Assembly: GCF_000024925.1 (NCBI RefSeq)
Contig: NC_013521.1
Coordinates: forward strand, 1,488,001-1,552,000
Source: Sanguibacter keddieii DSM 10542
GTDB lineage: Bacteria; Actinomycetota; Actinomycetes; Actinomycetales; Cellulomonadaceae
Reading direction: 5' to 3'
DNA length: 64,000 nt
Of this stretch, positions 17,567-26,790 are shown piece by piece. Positions within the stretch are counted from its first letter, which is position 1, and each line of letters opens with the position of its first letter. Below the pieces are notes generated by a model that had not been told where the DNA came from, did not search any database, and was given only the letters and a program-made list of their open reading frames with translations. The position numbers and the translations under genes were made by a program.

Positions 17567-19717
17567 ATGGCTGCCTCGACGCCTCGTGAGCCACGCCCGA
17601 CCCCCGGACCGTCGACCACGGTCCGGCAGCTCGGTCGTGTCCGGATGCCCGACGGGCTCGAACGTCTCGACCGACCGGCGATGCCGGTCGGCACGGTCCG
17701 CAAGCCCGTCGCGCCCCGCACCTCGTCGCGCCCGCCGCGCATCTACGGCCTCGACTCGCTGCGCGCCGTCGCGGTCCTCGCCGTGGTGGTCTACCACTTC
17801 TTGCCGGCCCTGCTGCCGGGCGGGTTCATCGGCGTCGACGTGTTCTTCGTGCTCTCCGGGTTCCTCATCACCACCCTGCTGGTGCGCGAGCGGGTGCAGA
17901 CCGGTCGCGTGTCCCTGCGGCACTTCTGGACCAGACGGGTCCGACGCATCATCCCGGCGATGGTGGCCGTGGTGGTGGTGTGCACCGCCGCGGCCGGCGT
18001 CATCGGCGGCGACGTGCTGGTGGGCATCAAGCTCCAGGTGCTCGGCGCACTGACATTCGCGAGCAACTGGTTCGCGATCGCCCAGGGCACCTCGTACTCC
18101 GCCGACCTCACGCCGCAGCTCTTCGCGAACTTCTGGTCGCTGGCCGTGGAGGAGCAGTTCTACCTCTTCTGGCCACTCGTGCTCCTCGCGGTGTTCTCCG
18201 TCCGACGGTCGCGTGCCACGGGGCTCGTCGTCACGGGCCTGTTCGCGGTCGGGTCCGCCGTGTGGATGGCAGTCGCCGTCGACCCGTCGGGCGACCCGTC
18301 CCGCGTGTACTTCGGCACCGACACCCACCTCTTCGGGCTCATGGCCGGTGCGTTCTTCGCGCTGTGGTTCGCCCCGCGCACCCCGCGGGACACCCCGGTG
18401 GTGCCCGACGACGACCTCTTCGCGGGGGAGTCGCTGCTGCCGGTGCAGAGCCGGTTCGCGCGCTGGTTCCCCCCGTCGCGGCGCCGGTGGTCGCGTCACG
18501 CCCTCGGGCTCGTCAGCGCGCTCGGACTCGTGGTCCTCTCGCTCACGATGTCGATCGACGACTCCTTCACGTACCGCGGCGGGCTGGTCCTGGCGTCGCT
18601 GTTCTCGCTCGGGCTCATCGCCTTCCTCATCCGCAGCCAGCCCCTGGCCCGGCGTGTCGAGGTGTCGCCGCTGCGCTGGGTGGGTGTGCGCTCCTACGGC
18701 ATCTACCTGTGGCACTGGCCGATCGTGGTGATCGTCGCCAGCCTCATGGGTGCCGAGAACCCCGGCCGGTCGAGCTCCTGGTCCGTCGCCCTGGTCGCGA
18801 CGGCCGTCACGGCGCTGGCCGCCTGGGTCTCGTACAAGTATCTCGAGCGGCCGGTGATGATCGCCGGGATCCGTGCGCTCGGTACGCGCGTGACCGGCCG
18901 CGCACGACGCCTGCTCGCCTCGGTGCGCGCCGAGCGCAGCGCCCCGACGCGCTCCTTCCGGGCCCGGGCGCGCCTGGTGGTCGTCTCGGTCGCCGCGCTC
19001 GGCCTGGTTGCCGCCGTGGTCCTGGCCGGTGTCCGCGAGCCGACCACGTCCTCCCTCGAGGCGCAGATCCTCGAGGGCGCCGCCGCGGCGCAGCAGGCCA
19101 ACGAGGCCCAGCCCGCGCCGACCCCGGAGCCGTCGGCCGACCCCTCGGCGGACCCCTCCGCCGACCTGTCGGGCTCGCCCAGCCCCTTGGCAGAGCCGTC
19201 GCCCGAGCCCACGGGGCCGCCGCCCGGCGACCAGGTGACCGTCATCGGCGACTCGGTGAGCCTCATCAGCGTCCCGTCGCTCCAGGCCGCGCTGCCCGGG
19301 GTCTTCGTCGACGCCGAGGTCTCCCGGCAGATGAGCACCGTGCCGGAGATCGCCACGGTCCTGCGCGACGCCGGGGCCCTCCGCGAGTACGTGGTGGTCT
19401 CGCTGGGGACCAACAGCACCGTCACCGAGAAGACCATGGACGACGCCCTCGCGGCCATCGGACCGGACCACCGGGTGGTCCTGGTGACTGGCTCGGCGGA
19501 CCGCAGCTGGATCGGCCCGACGAACGACCAGATGCGCGCCGCGGCCGAGCGTCACCCCGGTGTGGTGGTCGCCGACTGGGAGGCCGCGGTGGCCGCGCAG
19601 CCCGACGTGCTCGGCAAGGACGGCGTCCACCCGGGCGCCGCCGGGCAGGAGCTCTACGCGCGTACCGTCGCCGACGCGCTGGTCCGTGCGGAGGCGCAGG
19701 GCGTGACACAGCCCTAG
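17567..19717 (+). CDS. OafA/YrhL-type acyltransferase with C-terminal SGNH domain
   Basis: The 716-residue protein has three parts. A cytoplasmic tail (1-60) comes first. Next is an acyltransferase-3 membrane domain (about 60-440) with GLDSLRAVAVLAVVVYHF, GGFIGVDVFFVLSGFLI and SLAVEEQFYLFWP. After an extracellular Pro/Ser/Asp linker (about 510-560), an SGNH hydrolase-like domain (about 560-716) carries the nucleophile in VIGDSVSL and the DGVHP catalytic Asp/His. This matches OatA-like enzymes that move acetyl groups across the membrane and place them on cell-wall glycans. The true acceptor is unknown. ATG at 17567 comes 3 bp after hemW. Confidence 0.88.
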   Translation: MAASTPREPRPTPGPSTTVRQLGRVRMPDGLERLDRPAMPVGTVRKPVAPRTSSRPPRIYGLDSLRAVAVLAVVVYHFLPALLPGGFIGVDVFFVLSGFLITTLLVRERVQTGRVSLRHFWTRRVRRIIPAMVAVVVVCTAAAGVIGGDVLVGIKLQVLGALTFASNWFAIAQGTSYSADLTPQLFANFWSLAVEEQFYLFWPLVLLAVFSVRRSRATGLVVTGLFAVGSAVWMAVAVDPSGDPSRVYFGTDTHLFGLMAGAFFALWFAPRTPRDTPVVPDDDLFAGESLLPVQSRFARWFPPSRRRWSRHALGLVSALGLVVLSLTMSIDDSFTYRGGLVLASLFSLGLIAFLIRSQPLARRVEVSPLRWVGVRSYGIYLWHWPIVVIVASLMGAENPGRSSSWSVALVATAVTALAAWVSYKYLERPVMIAGIRALGTRVTGRARRLLASVRAERSAPTRSFRARARLVVVSVAALGLVAAVVLAGVREPTTSSLEAQILEGAAAAQQANEAQPAPTPEPSADPSADPSADLSGSPSPLAEPSPEPTGPPPGDQVTVIGDSVSLISVPSLQAALPGVFVDAEVSRQMSTVPEIATVLRDAGALREYVVVSLGTNSTVTEKTMDDALAAIGPDHRVVLVTGSADRSWIGPTNDQMRAAAERHPGVVVADWEAAVAAQPDVLGKDGVHPGAAGQELYARTVADALVRAEAQGVTQP

Positions 19718-19820
19718 CCTGGGGGTTTGTTCTTCCCTACGCTGTGGGGAGACGTTCCCGCGCCCGGGCCGACCGCACCTGCGGACGAGCACGTGCGGAG
19801 CCGACGACAGAGGAGTCGAG

Positions 19821-20843
19821 ATGAGCGAGAAGACGCCGGACGACGGCACGCAGGACCCGTACGCCCAGGCGGGCTACCCGCCGCCCCCCGCGGGATCGAC
19901 CCCGCCCCCGCCGGCAGGCCCCGGCCAGCCGCCGACCTACGGCCAGCCGCAGCCTCCGGCCTACGGCGAGCAGCCCGGCTACGGCCAGCAGCCGCCGGCC
20001 TACCCGCAGCCGCCCGCCTACGGCCAGCCCGCGCCGGGGCAGCAGCCCCCCGCCTTCGACAAGCAGCCGGGCGACCAGTCCTACGGCGGCGACCAGTACT
20101 CGACCGGTGGCTACCCGCCGCCCGGTGGCGCCTACCCGCCGCCCAGCGCCCCGCCCATCTCCGCCGGTCAGTACGGCGCGGCCGAGTCGCCCGTGCCGGA
20201 CGGCTTCCGCTACGGCTGGCAGAAGTTCACGCAGAACCTCGGGCCGATCCTGCTGGCGCTCGTCGCCTACGCGGCGATCCTCATCGTGGCGAGCATCGTG
20301 TTCTTCTCCGTCCTCGTCGGCACCGGGGCCACCACCGACGGTGACATCGGTGCGGCGGGCGTCGCGGGGCTCGGCTTCGGCTTCGTCGTCTTCACGCTGA
20401 TCATCCTGGTCCTCGCGCTGCTCGCCCAGGCGGGCATCATCCGCGGCGCGCTGGCCATCACGCACGGCCGCCAGGTGACCGTCGGCGACTTCTTCTCCTT
20501 CTCGCGGATCGGCGCCGTGCTCGTCACGGTGCTGCTCGTGGGCCTGGCGTCGACGATCGTCAGCTTCACGGGCGTCGGCCCGATCATCGTGAGCTTCTTC
20601 GGCCAGTTCGCGCTGCTGTTCGTCATCGACAAGGGCCTCGGCCCGATCGAGGCGATCAAGGCGAGCGTCCAGCTCGCGATCCGCAACTTCGCACCCGCGA
20701 TCCTGCTGTTCGTCTTCGTGTACCTCGCGACAGCCGCTGGCGCGATCGTCCTCCTCGTCGGCCTGCTCGTCGCCGTGCCGGTCTCGATGATCGCCACCGC
20801 GTACGTGTACCGCCGGCTCATCGGCGAGCAGCCGGCGGTCTGA
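19821..20843 (+). CDS. Membrane protein with Pro/Gln/Tyr-rich N-terminal tail
   Basis: The 340-residue protein starts with ~125 residues rich in Pro, Gln, Gly and Tyr (repeated PPAYGQP, GYGQQPP units). About six membrane segments follow, from ~140 to the end, with GFRYGWQKFTQNLGPILLAL before the first and DKGLGPIEAIKASVQLAIRNF between later ones. That layout resembles uncharacterised actinobacterial proteins with glycerophosphodiester-phosphodiesterase-type membrane domains or YciC-like folds; I cannot name it further. ATG at 19821 has a good ribosome site (AGAGGAG). The tail composition recalls the two LRV proteins at 33288-37687. Confidence 0.85.
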   Translation: MSEKTPDDGTQDPYAQAGYPPPPAGSTPPPPAGPGQPPTYGQPQPPAYGEQPGYGQQPPAYPQPPAYGQPAPGQQPPAFDKQPGDQSYGGDQYSTGGYPPPGGAYPPPSAPPISAGQYGAAESPVPDGFRYGWQKFTQNLGPILLALVAYAAILIVASIVFFSVLVGTGATTDGDIGAAGVAGLGFGFVVFTLIILVLALLAQAGIIRGALAITHGRQVTVGDFFSFSRIGAVLVTVLLVGLASTIVSFTGVGPIIVSFFGQFALLFVIDKGLGPIEAIKASVQLAIRNFAPAILLFVFVYLATAAGAIVLLVGLLVAVPVSMIATAYVYRRLIGEQPAV

Positions 20844-20886
20844 ACCGACCGAGCGCGCCTGCTCGACGCACGACGCTCGACGCACG

Positions 20887-20924
20887 ACAGAGGCCGTACC
20901 CCGTCGCCGGGGTACGGCCTCTGT
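20887..20924. terminator. Bidirectional terminator
   Basis: A perfect 16-bp inverted repeat, ACAGAGGCCGTACCCC at 20887-20902 and its complement at 20909-20924, with a 6-nt loop. It lies between convergent genes (stop at 20843 and DUF3097 stop at 20980) and can end both transcripts. Confidence 0.85.
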
Positions 20925-20979
20925 GCTGTCGTCAAGAGCGCGGGGCACCTGGCGAGGGCGTGCCCGGTGCGTCCGGCGC

Positions 20980-21840
20980 TCAGTCGGTGACGGTCACGAA
21001 GTCGATGAGCTCCTCGACGCGCCCCAGGAGCGAGGGCTCGAGGTCGGCGTAGCTGCGGACCGTGCCGAGGATCTTCTTCCAGCCGAGCGCGACGTCCGTC
21101 TGGTTCTCGGCCGGCCACCCGAGGCGCTGCAGGATCCCGTACTTCCACTCGGTGCCGCGGTCGATCACGGGCCAAGCGTCGAGGCCGACGCGCTGCGGTC
21201 GCACGGCCTGCCACACGTCGACGTAGGGGTGACCGAGCACCTTGACGTTCCCGCCGGGGAACCGTCGCAGCACCTCGTCGGTGATGCGCTGCTCCTTGCT
21301 CCCAGGCACCAGGTGGTCGACGAGGACCCCGACGCGGCGGCCCTTCGAGGGCTTGAAGTCGACGAGCGCCTCCTCGAGGTTGTCGACGCCCTCGAGGAGC
21401 TCGACGACCACGCCCTCGACCCGGAGGTCGTCGCCCCAGACCTTCTCGACCAGCTCGGCGTCGTGGCGCCCCTCGACCCAGATGCGGCTGCCGCGCGCGA
21501 CGCGGGCCCGGGCGTCGGCGACGACGCGGGACCCGCTCGCGGTGCGCGTCGGGGCGGCGGGCGCGGTCGAGGTGACGGGTGGGGTGAGGGTCACGGGCGC
21601 GCCGTCGACCCAGAATCCCGGACCGAGCGAGAAGGTGCGGGTGCGCCCGGCGCGGTCCTCGAGGACCACGACGTGCATGCCGCCGGACTTCTCGACCCGC
21701 GTCACGGCGCCGACCCACCCGGACATGACCTCCTCGACGACGAGGCCGCGCTCGGCGGCGACCGGTCGCGAGGTCGGGCGGCGCACCGAGGGGTGGGGGC
21801 CGGAGGCGAGGACGTCCTGGGAGTAGCGGTCTGAGCTCAC
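20980..21840 (-). CDS. DUF3097 family protein
   Basis: A 286-residue cytoplasmic protein conserved in actinobacteria. It begins SDRYSQDVLA and has GLVVEEVMSGWVGAVTRVEKSGGMHVV and, later, GVDNLEEALVDFKPSKGRRVGVLVDHLVPGSKE, which reads like a nuclease/Toprim-type segment. Its function is unknown. Its usual place near hemW, hrcA and dnaJ genes is kept here. GTG at 21840 is chosen because TAGCCT ends 6 nt upstream (leaderless). Convergent with the preceding plus-strand gene. Confidence 0.9.
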   Translation of the reverse strand: MSSDRYSQDVLASGPHPSVRRPTSRPVAAERGLVVEEVMSGWVGAVTRVEKSGGMHVVVLEDRAGRTRTFSLGPGFWVDGAPVTLTPPVTSTAPAAPTRTASGSRVVADARARVARGSRIWVEGRHDAELVEKVWGDDLRVEGVVVELLEGVDNLEEALVDFKPSKGRRVGVLVDHLVPGSKEQRITDEVLRRFPGGNVKVLGHPYVDVWQAVRPQRVGLDAWPVIDRGTEWKYGILQRLGWPAENQTDVALGWKKILGTVRSYADLEPSLLGRVEELIDFVTVTD

Positions 21841-21846
21841 CGCAGC

Positions 21847-21852
21847 AGGCTA
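21847..21852 (-). promoter_or_regulatory. -10 box (TAGCCT) of the DUF3097 gene
   Basis: TAGCCT on the minus strand, 6 nt from the GTG at 21840, fits the leaderless pattern. It separates DUF3097 transcription from the DUF779 gene ending at 21914. Confidence 0.5.
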
Positions 21853-21913
21853 GCCGCCGGGCGTGCTCGCCCGGCGGAGCCTCGCCGACCACGAGGCTCC
21901 GCCGGGGATGACG

Positions 21914-22345
21914 TCAGACGAAGGCGTCCGAGGTCTCCATGAGCCGCGACCGGATGATGAAGCGCACGCCCTCGGGGCTCTCGACCGAGAACCCGGACCC
22001 GCGCCCCGGGACCACGTCCACCGTGAGGTGGGTGTGACGCCAGTACGCGAACTGCTCGGTCGACATCCAGAACTCGATGGACTGCGGCTCCACGCCACCC
22101 TCGGTGCCGTCCTCGCCGCCGCTCTCGGAGATGTCGAGGTGCCCGAGCAGCACGTCGGCCGCGGAGGTGAAGAGCTCGCCTGCCGGGTAGCACATGGGGG
22201 AGGACCCGTCGCAGCACCCTCCGGACTGGTGGAACATCAGCGGCCCGTGCTGCTCCCACAGCCGTCGCAGCAGCGCGACGGCGCTGTCCGTCGCGGCGAC
22301 CCGCGACTGCGTCTCGCCCTCGATGACGACGTCGGCCTCGATCAT
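21914..22345 (-). CDS. DUF779 domain protein
   Basis: A 143-residue protein with the cysteine cluster FHQSGGCCDGSSPMCYP and the ending WMSTEQFAYWRHTHLTVDVVPGRGSGFSVESPEGVRFIIRS, diagnostic of DUF779. The Cys/His arrangement suggests metal binding, but no activity is established. It lies 56 bp downstream of the aldehyde dehydrogenase, a very common pairing, so it likely supports that enzyme. The ATG has a strong ribosome site (GAGGAGG). Confidence 0.9.
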   Translation of the reverse strand: MIEADVVIEGETQSRVAATDSAVALLRRLWEQHGPLMFHQSGGCCDGSSPMCYPAGELFTSAADVLLGHLDISESGGEDGTEGGVEPQSIEFWMSTEQFAYWRHTHLTVDVVPGRGSGFSVESPEGVRFIIRSRLMETSDAFV

Positions 22346-22401
22346 GCGGTCCTCCTCGGGTCCTCAGGTGCTCGGCTGCTCAGGTGGTGCGGTACCCGGT
22401 C

Positions 22402-23925
22402 CTAGAAGAACCCGAGGGCCGACTCCGAGTAGCTCACCAGCAGGTTCTTCGTCTGCTGGTAGTGGTCGAGTGCGAGCTTGCTGTTCTCCCGCCCGATCCC
22501 CGAGCTCTTGTACCCGCCGAACGCCGCCCCGGCCGGGTACGCGTGGTAGTTGTTCACCCACACGCGACCCGCCTTGATGTCGCGCCCGGCCCGGTAGGCG
22601 AGGTTCCCGTTGCGCGACCACACGCCTGCCCCGAGGCCGTACAGCGTGTCGTTGGCCTGCGCGATCGCGTCGGCGTAGTCGTCGAAGCTCGTCACCGCGA
22701 CGACCGGACCGAAGATCTCCTCCTGGAAGATCCGCATCGAGTTCTGCCCCTCGAAGATCGTCGGTGCCACGTAGTACCCGTCGGTGAGGTCACCGCCGAG
22801 GTCCACGCGCTCGCCGCCGAGCAGCAGCCGGGCTCCCTCCTGCTTGCCGATGTCGATGTAGCTGAGGATCTTCTCGAGCTGGTCGTTCGAGGCCTGCGCC
22901 CCGACCTGGGTGTCGGTGTCGAGCGGGTTCCCCTGCACGGCCTTCTTGGTGCGGTCGAGCGCGTCGGACAGGAACGAGTCGTAGATGGGCTTCTGGATGA
23001 GCGACCGCGACGGGCAGGTGCAGACCTCGCCCTGGTTGAAGGCGAAGAGCACGAAGCCCTCCTGCGCCTTGTCGTAGTACGCGTCGTTCTTGTCGGCCAC
23101 GTCCTCGAAGAAGATGTTCGGGCTCTTCCCGCCGAGCTCGACGGTCGAGGGGATGAGGTTCGCGCTCGCGTACTGGAGGATGAGGCGGCCCGTGGTCGTC
23201 TCGCCGGTGAAGGCGATCTTGCGGATCCGCGGGCTCGAGGCGAGCGGCTTGCCGGCCTCGAGGCCGAACCCGTTGACTACGTTGAGCACCCCGGGCGGGA
23301 GGATGTCGCCGATGAGCTCGATCAGCACGAGGATCGACACCGGTGTCTGCTCGGCCGGCTTGAGCACGATCGTGTTGCCGCCGGCCAGCGCGGGCGCGAG
23401 CTTCCAGGTGGCCATGAGGATCGGGAAGTTCCAGGGGATGATCTGCCCGACCACACCGAGCGGCTCGGCGTAGTGGTAGGCGACGGTGTCGTTGTCGAGC
23501 TCGGTGAACTCGCCCTCCTGCGCGCGGATCACCGACGCGAAGTACCGGAAGTGGTCGGCGGCGAGGGGTAGGTCGGCGTTGAGGGGTTCACGGACGGGCT
23601 TGCCGTTGTCCCAGGTCTCGGCGACCGCGAGGAGCTCGAGGTTCGCGTCGATGACGTCGGCGATCTTGTTGAGGACGTCGGCGCGCTCGGTGCCGGTGGT
23701 CTTGCCCCACGACGGGGCGGCCTTGTGGGCGGCGTCGAGGGCGGCCTCGATGTCCTCGGCGGTGCCGCGCGCGACCTCCGCGAAGGGCTTGCCGTTGACG
23801 GGGGAGATGTCCTCGAAGTACTGGCCCTTGACGGGGGCGACCCAGCGGCCGCCGATCCAGTGCTCGTAGCGGGACTTGAAGGTGACGAGGGCCTCGGGGG
23901 TGCCGGGGGCTGCGTAGACGGTCAT
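22402..23925 (-). CDS. NAD-dependent aldehyde dehydrogenase (acetaldehyde/aliphatic type)
   Basis: The 507-residue ALDH-superfamily enzyme oxidises aldehydes to acids with NAD(P)+. Catalytic positions are visible: Asn166 in IIPWNFP, Glu263 in ELGGKSPN and Cys302 in NQGEVCTCP, which has a second Cys two residues later. The start, [22 protein letters not shown], and the C-terminal [30 protein letters not shown] are typical of ExaC/AldB/ThcA-like acetaldehyde or chloroacetaldehyde dehydrogenases. A GAAGGAG ribosome site precedes the ATG. The upstream GAF regulator and downstream DUF779 form one functional group with it. The physiological substrate is not determined. Confidence 0.94.
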   Translation of the reverse strand: MTVYAAPGTPEALVTFKSRYEHWIGGRWVAPVKGQYFEDISPVNGKPFAEVARGTAEDIEAALDAAHKAAPSWGKTTGTERADVLNKIADVIDANLELLAVAETWDNGKPVREPLNADLPLAADHFRYFASVIRAQEGEFTELDNDTVAYHYAEPLGVVGQIIPWNFPILMATWKLAPALAGGNTIVLKPAEQTPVSILVLIELIGDILPPGVLNVVNGFGLEAGKPLASSPRIRKIAFTGETTTGRLILQYASANLIPSTVELGGKSPNIFFEDVADKNDAYYDKAQEGFVLFAFNQGEVCTCPSRSLIQKPIYDSFLSDALDRTKKAVQGNPLDTDTQVGAQASNDQLEKILSYIDIGKQEGARLLLGGERVDLGGDLTDGYYVAPTIFEGQNSMRIFQEEIFGPVVAVTSFDDYADAIAQANDTLYGLGAGVWSRNGNLAYRAGRDIKAGRVWVNNYHAYPAGAAFGGYKSSGIGRENSKLALDHYQQTKNLLVSYSESALGFF

Positions 23926-24031
23926 GTGTGCTCCTTCGACGACGCTGTCAGGGAGGTCGCCCGGCGGTGACCGGGCTCGTCGTCGACGCTACGCGCGAGC
24001 AGGTTGCATCGAGTTGCACGGTGCCCCGCGG

Positions 24032-25321
24032 TCAGCCGAGAGCCACCTCGAGGTCCTCGAGGTGCGCCACGACCGCCGCCCGGCGCGGCGAGCGGGCCGG
24101 GAGCAGCCGCAGGCAGGTGGTCCACAGCTCGACGTCGGCGGCCCCCTCGTCGGTGCGCGCGTAGGCCAGGAGGGTGTCGACCCCGGCGTCGGCCAGCAGG
24201 GACTCGCGCAGGCGTCGGCTCACCTCGGTCCGGACGTCGTCGACGCCGGGGGCGCGCGAGCCGGGCAGGACGGGGCCCACGTAGCCGGCGAGCGCGACGC
24301 GGTGCGCCCCGCGGTCGAGGAAGGCGAGCACCTGCGAGGCGTCGAGGTCGAGGTGCCCGCCGAGACGGTAGGGGCGGGAGAGGACGTCCGGCCCGGACTC
24401 GCCGAGCGCTCGGCGCAGCCGCACCATCTCTGCGCGCAGCGTCACGACGGCGTCGTCCCGACCGTAGACCGCGACGGCCAGCTCGTCGGCCCCGAGACCG
24501 CGCGGGTGCCAGGCGAGGAGCGTGAGGATCTCGGCGTGCCGACCGGTCAGGGCCACCGTGCGCCCGGCGGTCTCGAGGAGCGCGTCGGTCCTGCCCAGGA
24601 CGCGCAGCAGGGCGCCTGTCCCCGGAGGCGGGGCTGCGGCCGGAGCAGCCTGCGGCACGGCTCCCGTCAGGGGGCGCGGGGAGAGCCGCCGCACGGTGAA
24701 CCCCGACGGGCGGCGCGCAGGACGCCGCGCCAGCCGGTCCTCGAGGGTCAGCAGGTGCAGCTCGGCCTCGACCGCCAGGGCCGTCGCCTCGACGAGCGCG
24801 AGGGTGGTCGGGGCGACGGCGTCGTCCCCGCCCGTGATGTCGATGACGCCGAGCAGCGCGCCCGTCGCGCGGTCGTGGACCGGCACGGCCGTGCAGCTCC
24901 ACGGGTGCACGATCCTGCTGAAGTGCTCCGCCCGGCGGATCTGCACCGCGCGGTCCAGGACGAGCGCCGTCCCCGGGGCGTTGGTGCCGACGGCGCGCTC
25001 CGACCAGTCCGTCCCGGCCACGAAGCCCATGCTCTCCGCGCGGCGGCGCACGTCGTGGTCGCCGTCGACCCAGAGCAGCCGACCCGCCTGGTCGCCGACG
25101 GCGACCATGAGGCCGGTGTCCGTGGTGTGCCGGACGAGGAGGGTCTCGATCGTCCCGAGGACACGGGTGAGGGGGTGCTCGTCCTGGACGGCACGCAGAC
25201 CGTCGTCGAGCAGCGTCGGCTCGGGGACCGCGTCGGGGTCCAGCCGAGAGGCCGTCGACCGCAGCCAGGAGTCCTGCACGAGCGGCCTCACGCCGCCGGG
25301 CCACGCTGCCGGGGGATGCAC
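24032..25321 (-). CDS. GAF-domain transcriptional regulator of the aldehyde dehydrogenase
   Basis: A 429-residue regulator. The N-terminus (VRPLVQDSWLRS...) and the GAF sensory domain (about 80-215, with DWSERAVGTNAPGTAL and HPWSCTAVPVHD) match AcoR-type regulators. There is no AAA+ sigma54 domain or Fis helix. Instead a winged-helix-like region (about 270-345, TGRHAEILTLLAWHPRGLGADELAVAVYGRD) follows. Such GAF-wHTH proteins usually sit next to aldehyde dehydrogenase genes in actinobacteria and control them. GTG at 25321 is chosen for its GGAGG ribosome site 8 nt upstream and because the family starts here; an open frame continues upstream without homology-like sequence. Confidence 0.85.
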   Translation of the reverse strand: MHPPAAWPGGVRPLVQDSWLRSTASRLDPDAVPEPTLLDDGLRAVQDEHPLTRVLGTIETLLVRHTTDTGLMVAVGDQAGRLLWVDGDHDVRRRAESMGFVAGTDWSERAVGTNAPGTALVLDRAVQIRRAEHFSRIVHPWSCTAVPVHDRATGALLGVIDITGGDDAVAPTTLALVEATALAVEAELHLLTLEDRLARRPARRPSGFTVRRLSPRPLTGAVPQAAPAAAPPPGTGALLRVLGRTDALLETAGRTVALTGRHAEILTLLAWHPRGLGADELAVAVYGRDDAVVTLRAEMVRLRRALGESGPDVLSRPYRLGGHLDLDASQVLAFLDRGAHRVALAGYVGPVLPGSRAPGVDDVRTEVSRRLRESLLADAGVDTLLAYARTDEGAADVELWTTCLRLLPARSPRRAAVVAHLEDLEVALG

Positions 25322-25381
25322 GCGCCGACCTCCGTCCGTCGTCCGCCGCGCTCCGTCGCGCAGCGGTCCAGGTCGTCTCTG

Positions 25382-25410
25382 ACGATACCGGCGGACCGTG
25401 CTGGTGTCAG
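25382..25410 (-). promoter_or_regulatory. Candidate promoter of the GAF regulator
   Basis: On the minus strand, CTGACA (25405-25410), 17 bp, then TATCGT (25382-25387): acceptable -35 and -10 boxes ~60 nt before the GTG start. It lies back to back with the hrcA promoter in the 263-bp divergent gap. Confidence 0.45.
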
Positions 25411-25447
25411 CGCCAGACGCCACGTGCGGTCCGACGGTGCCCTGGCG

Positions 25448-25453
25448 TAGAAT
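25448..25453 (+). promoter_or_regulatory. hrcA -10 box (TAGAAT)
   Basis: TAGAAT directly abuts the CIRCE element, so transcription should start inside CIRCE, the usual arrangement for HrcA repression. No good -35 is seen 16-18 bp upstream. Confidence 0.6.
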
Positions 25454-25479
25454 TAGCACTCCGGCGTGCCGAGTGCTGA
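25453..25479. promoter_or_regulatory. CIRCE element (HrcA operator)
   Basis: TTAGCACTC (25453-25461), 9 nt, then GAGTGCTGA (25471-25479). It matches the CIRCE consensus TTAGCACTC-N9-GAGTGCTAA at 17 of 18 arm positions. It sits 106 bp before hrcA, on the expected transcription start, and marks heat-induced autoregulation of hrcA-dnaJ. Confidence 0.95.
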
Positions 25480-25584
25480 TCGAGCCCTTGCCGCCGGCCG
25501 TGAGGTGCCGCGAGGTGTCACGAGCACGACGGGCACCACCATGAGGACGAGGCACGACGAAGCACGACGAGCAAGGAGAGGTCT

Positions 25585-26610
25585 GTGGCGGCGAGCGACG
25601 AGCGACGGCTGGACGTCCTGCGCGCCATCGTCGAGGACTACGTCCACACCCGCGAGCCCGTCGGGTCCAAGGTCCTCGCCGAGCGGCACAGCCTCGGCGT
25701 CTCGCCCGCGACCATCCGCAACGACATGGCGGTCCTCGAGGAGGGCGGCTTCATCGCCCAGCCGCACACCTCGGCCGGACGCGTGCCCACCGACAAGGGC
25801 TACCGGATGTTCGTCGACCGCCTCGCCGGGGTCAAGGCCCTCAGCGCCGCCGAGAAGAACGCGATCGAGACCTTCCTCAACGGCGCGGTCGACCTCGACG
25901 ACGTCGTCACCCGCGCCGGCCGGCTGCTCGCCCAGCTCACCGGGCAGGTCGCCGTCGTCCAGTACCCCTCGCTGCGCCGCTCCGGCCTGCGGCACCTCGA
26001 GCTCGTCGTCCTCGGCGAGCGACGCCTCCTCGTCGTCATCATCACCGACACCGGACGCGTCGAGCAGCGCACCCTCGAGCTCGACGCGACCCCCGACGAG
26101 CTCGTCCTCGTCGCGCTGCGCGCCCGGCTCAACGCCGCGGCCGCCGGCCGACGCCTGCCCGAGCTCCGGACAGCCCTCGACGCGCTCGCGGACACCTTCG
26201 CCCCGGAGGACCAGCCGCTCGTCGCGCGGGTCGCCGAGGTCGTCACCGACACGCTCTCCCAGGAGGGCGAGGAGCGCATCGTGCTCGCCGGGACCGCGAA
26301 CCTCGCGCACGCGAGCATGCGCTTCGAGCACGCGCTGCGCCCGGTCCTCGAGGCGCTCGAGGAGCAGGTCGTGCTGCTCAACCTCCTCACGGAGATGGGC
26401 GACCACTCGTCGGGCGTCAACGTGCGGATCGGCCACGAGACGCAGCTCTCCGGCCTGTTCGAGACCTCGGTGGTCACCACGGGCTACGGCTCGGACGGCG
26501 ACGCCGTGGCGACCATCGGCTCGATCGGCCCCACCCGCATGGACTACCCCGCGACCATCGCCTCGGTCCGCGCGGTGGCCCGCTACCTGTCACGGATCCT
26601 CGGTGCCTGA
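25585..26610 (+). CDS. hrcA: Heat-inducible transcriptional repressor HrcA
   Basis: A 341-residue repressor of class I heat-shock genes that binds CIRCE and is folded by GroEL. The N-terminal winged helix has [22 protein letters not shown] and [21 protein letters not shown]. The GAF-like middle follows, and the end carries [25 protein letters not shown]. The GTG start has an AAGGAGAG ribosome site. It heads an apparent operon with dnaJ and lies 106 bp after a near-perfect CIRCE. Confidence 0.97.
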   Translation: MAASDERRLDVLRAIVEDYVHTREPVGSKVLAERHSLGVSPATIRNDMAVLEEGGFIAQPHTSAGRVPTDKGYRMFVDRLAGVKALSAAEKNAIETFLNGAVDLDDVVTRAGRLLAQLTGQVAVVQYPSLRRSGLRHLELVVLGERRLLVVIITDTGRVEQRTLELDATPDELVLVALRARLNAAAAGRRLPELRTALDALADTFAPEDQPLVARVAEVVTDTLSQEGEERIVLAGTANLAHASMRFEHALRPVLEALEEQVVLLNLLTEMGDHSSGVNVRIGHETQLSGLFETSVVTTGYGSDGDAVATIGSIGPTRMDYPATIASVRAVARYLSRILGA

Positions 26611-26790
26611 GGCCCGCGCGGCGCACGGCACCGGCTCCGCCGGGCGCCCTGCAGGGCACCGGGTGCCTGACGTGACGCACGCGATGAAACACATTCCCCC
26701 GTCCAGACGTTGCAGAGTTCAGAGCGAGCACCGCGGTGCCGCGACGGACCGCCGAAGCAGCCCCCACCGACGAACGGCAGAGATCAACCA

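Noticed and set aside
26646-26657. GCCCTGCAGGGC palindrome before dnaJ as a second CIRCE or terminator
   Set aside because: It does not match CIRCE and is too short and too GC-symmetric to be distinctive here; hrcA and dnaJ are probably one transcript.
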